From: CAZNQW01 sp964575225
Lineage (GTDB): Bacteria; Chloroflexota; Anaerolineae; JAAYZQ01
Assembly (NCBI GenBank): GCA_964575225.1
Contig: CAZNQW010000206.1
Coordinates: 1 to 7,020, forward strand
Direction: 5' to 3'
DNA length: 7,020 nt
Shown here: positions 5,062-7,020 of the stretch, piece after piece
How the letters are laid out: the number at the start of each line of letters is the position of its first letter
How positions within the stretch are numbered: the first letter of the stretch is position 1
Program-made: the position numbers and the translations under genes
The notes under the pieces: model-generated
What the model was told of the DNA's origin: nothing
Databases searched by the model: none
The model's input: only the letters and a program-made list of their open reading frames with translations

Positions 5062-6897
5062 ATGAACCGTAGGAATGTCCTATGCCTTCCGGCCGTCCTC
5101 GTCCTGTTGTACTCCCTACTGGTCCTCCCTGTGGTGACCGCATCCGGCCTTCCTGGTTCTTTGCGGCAGGTGGCCGACGGACCGGCGAGCACCAACCTGC
5201 GCACCCTGCCCCCAAGTGGGTTCTATACCACAGATCCTTCAACCACCCAACAACAAGCGGGCCGTGTACCGGCGACTAAACTGCTTCCCCTGGCCCCGGT
5301 GGGCCTGGACGAAAGTGAGTCCTCGGCAGTACAGGCCAGCAGCGCAGCCCTCGTCTGCAACACCAACTCCATTGCCATTCGCTCTTCTGGTGCAGCCAGC
5401 CCCTATCCGTCTGATATCCTGGTCAAAGGCCAGCTTACGCCGTTGGCTGCTGTCAAGGTGCACATTTCTGCGCTGAGTCACATCTGGCCGGATGAAATAG
5501 ACATCCTGCTCGTCGGGCCACAGGGCCAGAACCTGATTCTCCTGTCCGATGCGGGTGGTAGCTACGACCTCATAAGCGTAGACCTGATCTTTGACGATGC
5601 GGCCGCCGTGTCGGCGCCGGACTCTACCCAGATAGTCTCCGGAAGCTATCGGCCCACCAACTATGACACAAGCGATACCTTTCCTAGCCCTGCTCCCGTC
5701 CCCTCGACCGCCACGACCCTGTCTACCTTCAGCGGCACTGACCCCAACGGTATCTGGAGCCTGTATGTAGTCGACGACACTAGCGGTGATGCGGGCATCA
5801 TAGCGGGTGGTTGGTGTTTGGAATTTGTGAATCCGTCCATCACCTTGGAAAAGACCGTTGGTGTCGACCCGAAGACCTGCTCCGCCACCGACGAGATTGC
5901 GCTGCCCCCCGGCGGCGGCAACGTGACCTACTGCTACACCGTTGAGAACACCGGGAACATCACACTCAACCTCCATGATCTGAGCGACAGTGAACTCGGG
6001 TCTATTTTCAGTGGCCTGAACTACGCCCTGTCACCCGGCGCCTCGGCATTTGTCACTCAAACGACCACGATAAACACCAACACCGTCAACGCTGCCACTT
6101 GGACGGCCTACAACCCGTCAGCACCATCGGTCCAGGCCAGCGACGTAGCCACGGTCACCGTAGAGGCAATAGCCCCGTCCATCACCTTGGAAAAGACCGT
6201 TGGTGTCGACCCGAAGACCTGCTCCGCCACCGACGAGATTGCGCTGCCCCCCGGCGGCGGCAACGTGACCTACTGCTACACCGTTGAGAACACCGGGAAC
6301 ATCACACTCAACCTCCATGATCTGAGCGACAGTGAACTCGGGTCTATTTTCAGTGGCCTGAACTACGCCCTGTCACCCGGCGCCTCGGCATTTGTCACTC
6401 AAACGACCACGATAAACACCAACACCGTCAACGCTGCCACTTGGACGGCCTACAACCCGTCAGCACCATCGGTCCAGGCCAGCGACGTAGCCACGGTCAC
6501 CGTAGAGGCAATAGCCCCGTCCATCACCTTGGAAAAGACCGTTGGTGTCGACCCGAAGACCTGCTCCGCCACCGACGAGATTGCGCTGCCCCCCGGCGGC
6601 GGCAACGTGACCTACTGCTACACCGTTGAGAACACCGGGAACATCACACTCAACCTCCACGATCTGAGCGACAGTGAACTCGGGTCTGTGTTCAGCGGCC
6701 TGGACTACGCCCTGTCACCCGGCGCATCGGCCTTCCTCACTCAAACGGTCACCATAACCACCGACACCGTCAACACCGCCACTTGGACGGCCTACAACGA
6801 CGCCGTTATTCGGGCCGAGGCAACCGATTCGGCCACCGTCACCGTGGAGAGAACCATTCATCGCGTCTATGCCCCGGTTGTGATGCGCGCATGGTAG
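5062..6897 (+). CDS. Secreted P-domain protein with three DUF11-like repeats (surface/adhesin-like)
   Basis: An exported 611-residue protein of unknown function. Residues 1-27 form a signal peptide: RR near the start, a hydrophobic core, and likely cleavage near VVTA-SG. A Ser/Thr/Pro/Gln-rich linker (about 30-98) leads to a P-domain-like beta-sandwich (about 99-255) marked by LSHIWPDEIDILLVGPQGQ, LLSDAGG and TDPNGIWSLYVVDDTSGDAG. P-domains usually follow a subtilisin-like protease, but none is present. Three 114-residue repeats follow (from 258, 372 and 486), each with SITLEKTVGVDPKTC and VTYCYTVENTGN as in DUF11-type 'conserved repeat domain' modules. Two cysteines per repeat suggest a disulfide. 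The protein ends HRVYAPVVMRAW, which resembles C-terminal tails I recall from Chloroflexota secreted proteins. AAGGAG (5049-5054) lies 7 nt before the ATG. The gene stands alone. It is probably a cell-surface or matrix protein; the ligand cannot be inferred. Confidence 0.88.
   Translation: MNRRNVLCLPAVLVLLYSLLVLPVVTASGLPGSLRQVADGPASTNLRTLPPSGFYTTDPSTTQQQAGRVPATKLLPLAPVGLDESESSAVQASSAALVCNTNSIAIRSSGAASPYPSDILVKGQLTPLAAVKVHISALSHIWPDEIDILLVGPQGQNLILLSDAGGSYDLISVDLIFDDAAAVSAPDSTQIVSGSYRPTNYDTSDTFPSPAPVPSTATTLSTFSGTDPNGIWSLYVVDDTSGDAGIIAGGWCLEFVNPSITLEKTVGVDPKTCSATDEIALPPGGGNVTYCYTVENTGNITLNLHDLSDSELGSIFSGLNYALSPGASAFVTQTTTINTNTVNAATWTAYNPSAPSVQASDVATVTVEAIAPSITLEKTVGVDPKTCSATDEIALPPGGGNVTYCYTVENTGNITLNLHDLSDSELGSIFSGLNYALSPGASAFVTQTTTINTNTVNAATWTAYNPSAPSVQASDVATVTVEAIAPSITLEKTVGVDPKTCSATDEIALPPGGGNVTYCYTVENTGNITLNLHDLSDSELGSVFSGLDYALSPGASAFLTQTVTITTDTVNTATWTAYNDAVIRAEATDSATVTVERTIHRVYAPVVMRAW
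5833..6174 (+). repeat. 342-bp tandem repeat, copy 1
   Basis: This unit encodes residues 258-371 of the secreted protein. By eye it is identical base for base to copy 2, including third codon positions, so the duplication is recent or kept uniform by recombination. Confidence 0.95.
6175..6516 (+). repeat. 342-bp tandem repeat, copy 2
   Basis: This is the exact duplicate of copy 1, directly adjoining it with no spacer. The unit length is a multiple of three, so gain or loss of units keeps the frame. Confidence 0.95.
6517..6858 (+). repeat. 342-bp tandem repeat, copy 3 (diverged 3' part)
   Basis: The first 143 nt (6517-6659) are identical to the other copies. From 6660 on, differences are frequent and reach the protein: SIFSGLNY becomes SVFSGLDY, and NPSAPSVQASDVA becomes a different NDAVIRAEATDSA segment. 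The abrupt change marks the limit of homogenisation. The end near 6858 is set by the period, since similarity fades. Confidence 0.9.
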
Positions 6898-6925
6898 CTT
6901 GCCCGTACCAGGGACCCTACAAACG

Positions 6926-6958
6926 CAACCCTGTGGATGCTGTGCGCCCACAGGGTTG
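6926..6958 (+). terminator. Probable terminator of the secreted protein gene
   Basis: A perfect 11-bp stem, CAACCCTGTGG (6926-6936) with CCACAGGGTTG (6948-6958), has an 11-nt loop and lies 29 nt after the stop codon. The downstream ATTGGTCTCTGTTCG is only moderately T-rich, so termination may be inefficient. The rest of the window (6959-7020) holds only a 5-bp GGCAA/TTGCC hairpin (6993-7008) and no gene. Confidence 0.65.
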
Positions 6959-7020
6959 ATTGGTCTCTGTTCGTATTGGAAAGCTACGCTCTGGCAAGCA
7001 TTATTGCCGGGCGTTCACCA

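Noticed and set aside
5239..5976. Open frame of 245 codons antisense to the secreted protein
   Set aside because: It is antisense to a well-supported gene with signal peptide and domains. Its repeats simply mirror the 342-bp units.

Overview
The window looks like bacterial chromosome of moderately high GC with compact, mostly monocistronic genes and clear sigma70-type signals (TTGAC / extended TGnTATANT) and Rho-independent terminators. The best hint of taxon is the large secreted protein at the right end. It combines a P-domain with DUF11-like repeats and a C-terminal HRVYAPVVMRAW tail that resembles the YLPLV(L/M)R tails I recall from many secreted Chloroflexota proteins. A Chloroflexota (Anaerolineae-like) origin is therefore my guess, not a proof.

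Left part (1-1953, minus strand): an MmgE/PrpD-family protein (504-1859) is followed by a small encapsulated-ferritin-type ferroxidase (EncFtn, 140-424). A textbook terminator (12-bp stem plus nine U) at 65-102 ends this transcript. The EncFtn has the complete ferroxidase residue set but no C-terminal cargo extension, and no encapsulin gene lies in the window.

Centre (1925-3709): two near-consensus promoters point away from each other. They share the string TGTGGTATA at their -10 regions and form an inverted repeat through their -35 regions. One drives the MmgE/PrpD gene leftward. The other drives, after an unusually long leader of about 344 nt, an iron-type alcohol dehydrogenase of the hydroxyacid-oxoacid transhydrogenase (HOT/ADHFE1) branch (2357-3640), which ends at a strong terminator. 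The leader holds a Shine-Dalgarno-preceded 40-codon ORF, two clear hairpins and a duplicated SD 9-mer.

Right of that, a DUF4213/DUF364 protein (3851-4672; family proposed to be involved in heavy-metal chelation) has its own extended -10 promoter and an AT-rich palindrome. A roughly 390-bp intergenic stretch follows, with several inverted repeats, including a perfect 16-bp one, and a weak candidate promoter. Last is a 611-residue exported protein (5062-6897) made of a signal peptide, a P-domain without a protease, and three 114-residue repeats. The first two repeats are identical at DNA level (342/342 bp by eye).

How the genes work together: the divergent promoters suggest that the MmgE/PrpD enzyme and the HOT-like enzyme are co-regulated, perhaps in organic-acid metabolism. 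EncFtn, the Fe-type dehydrogenase and DUF364 share only a loose metal theme. I see no phage, IS, CRISPR, tRNA or rRNA.
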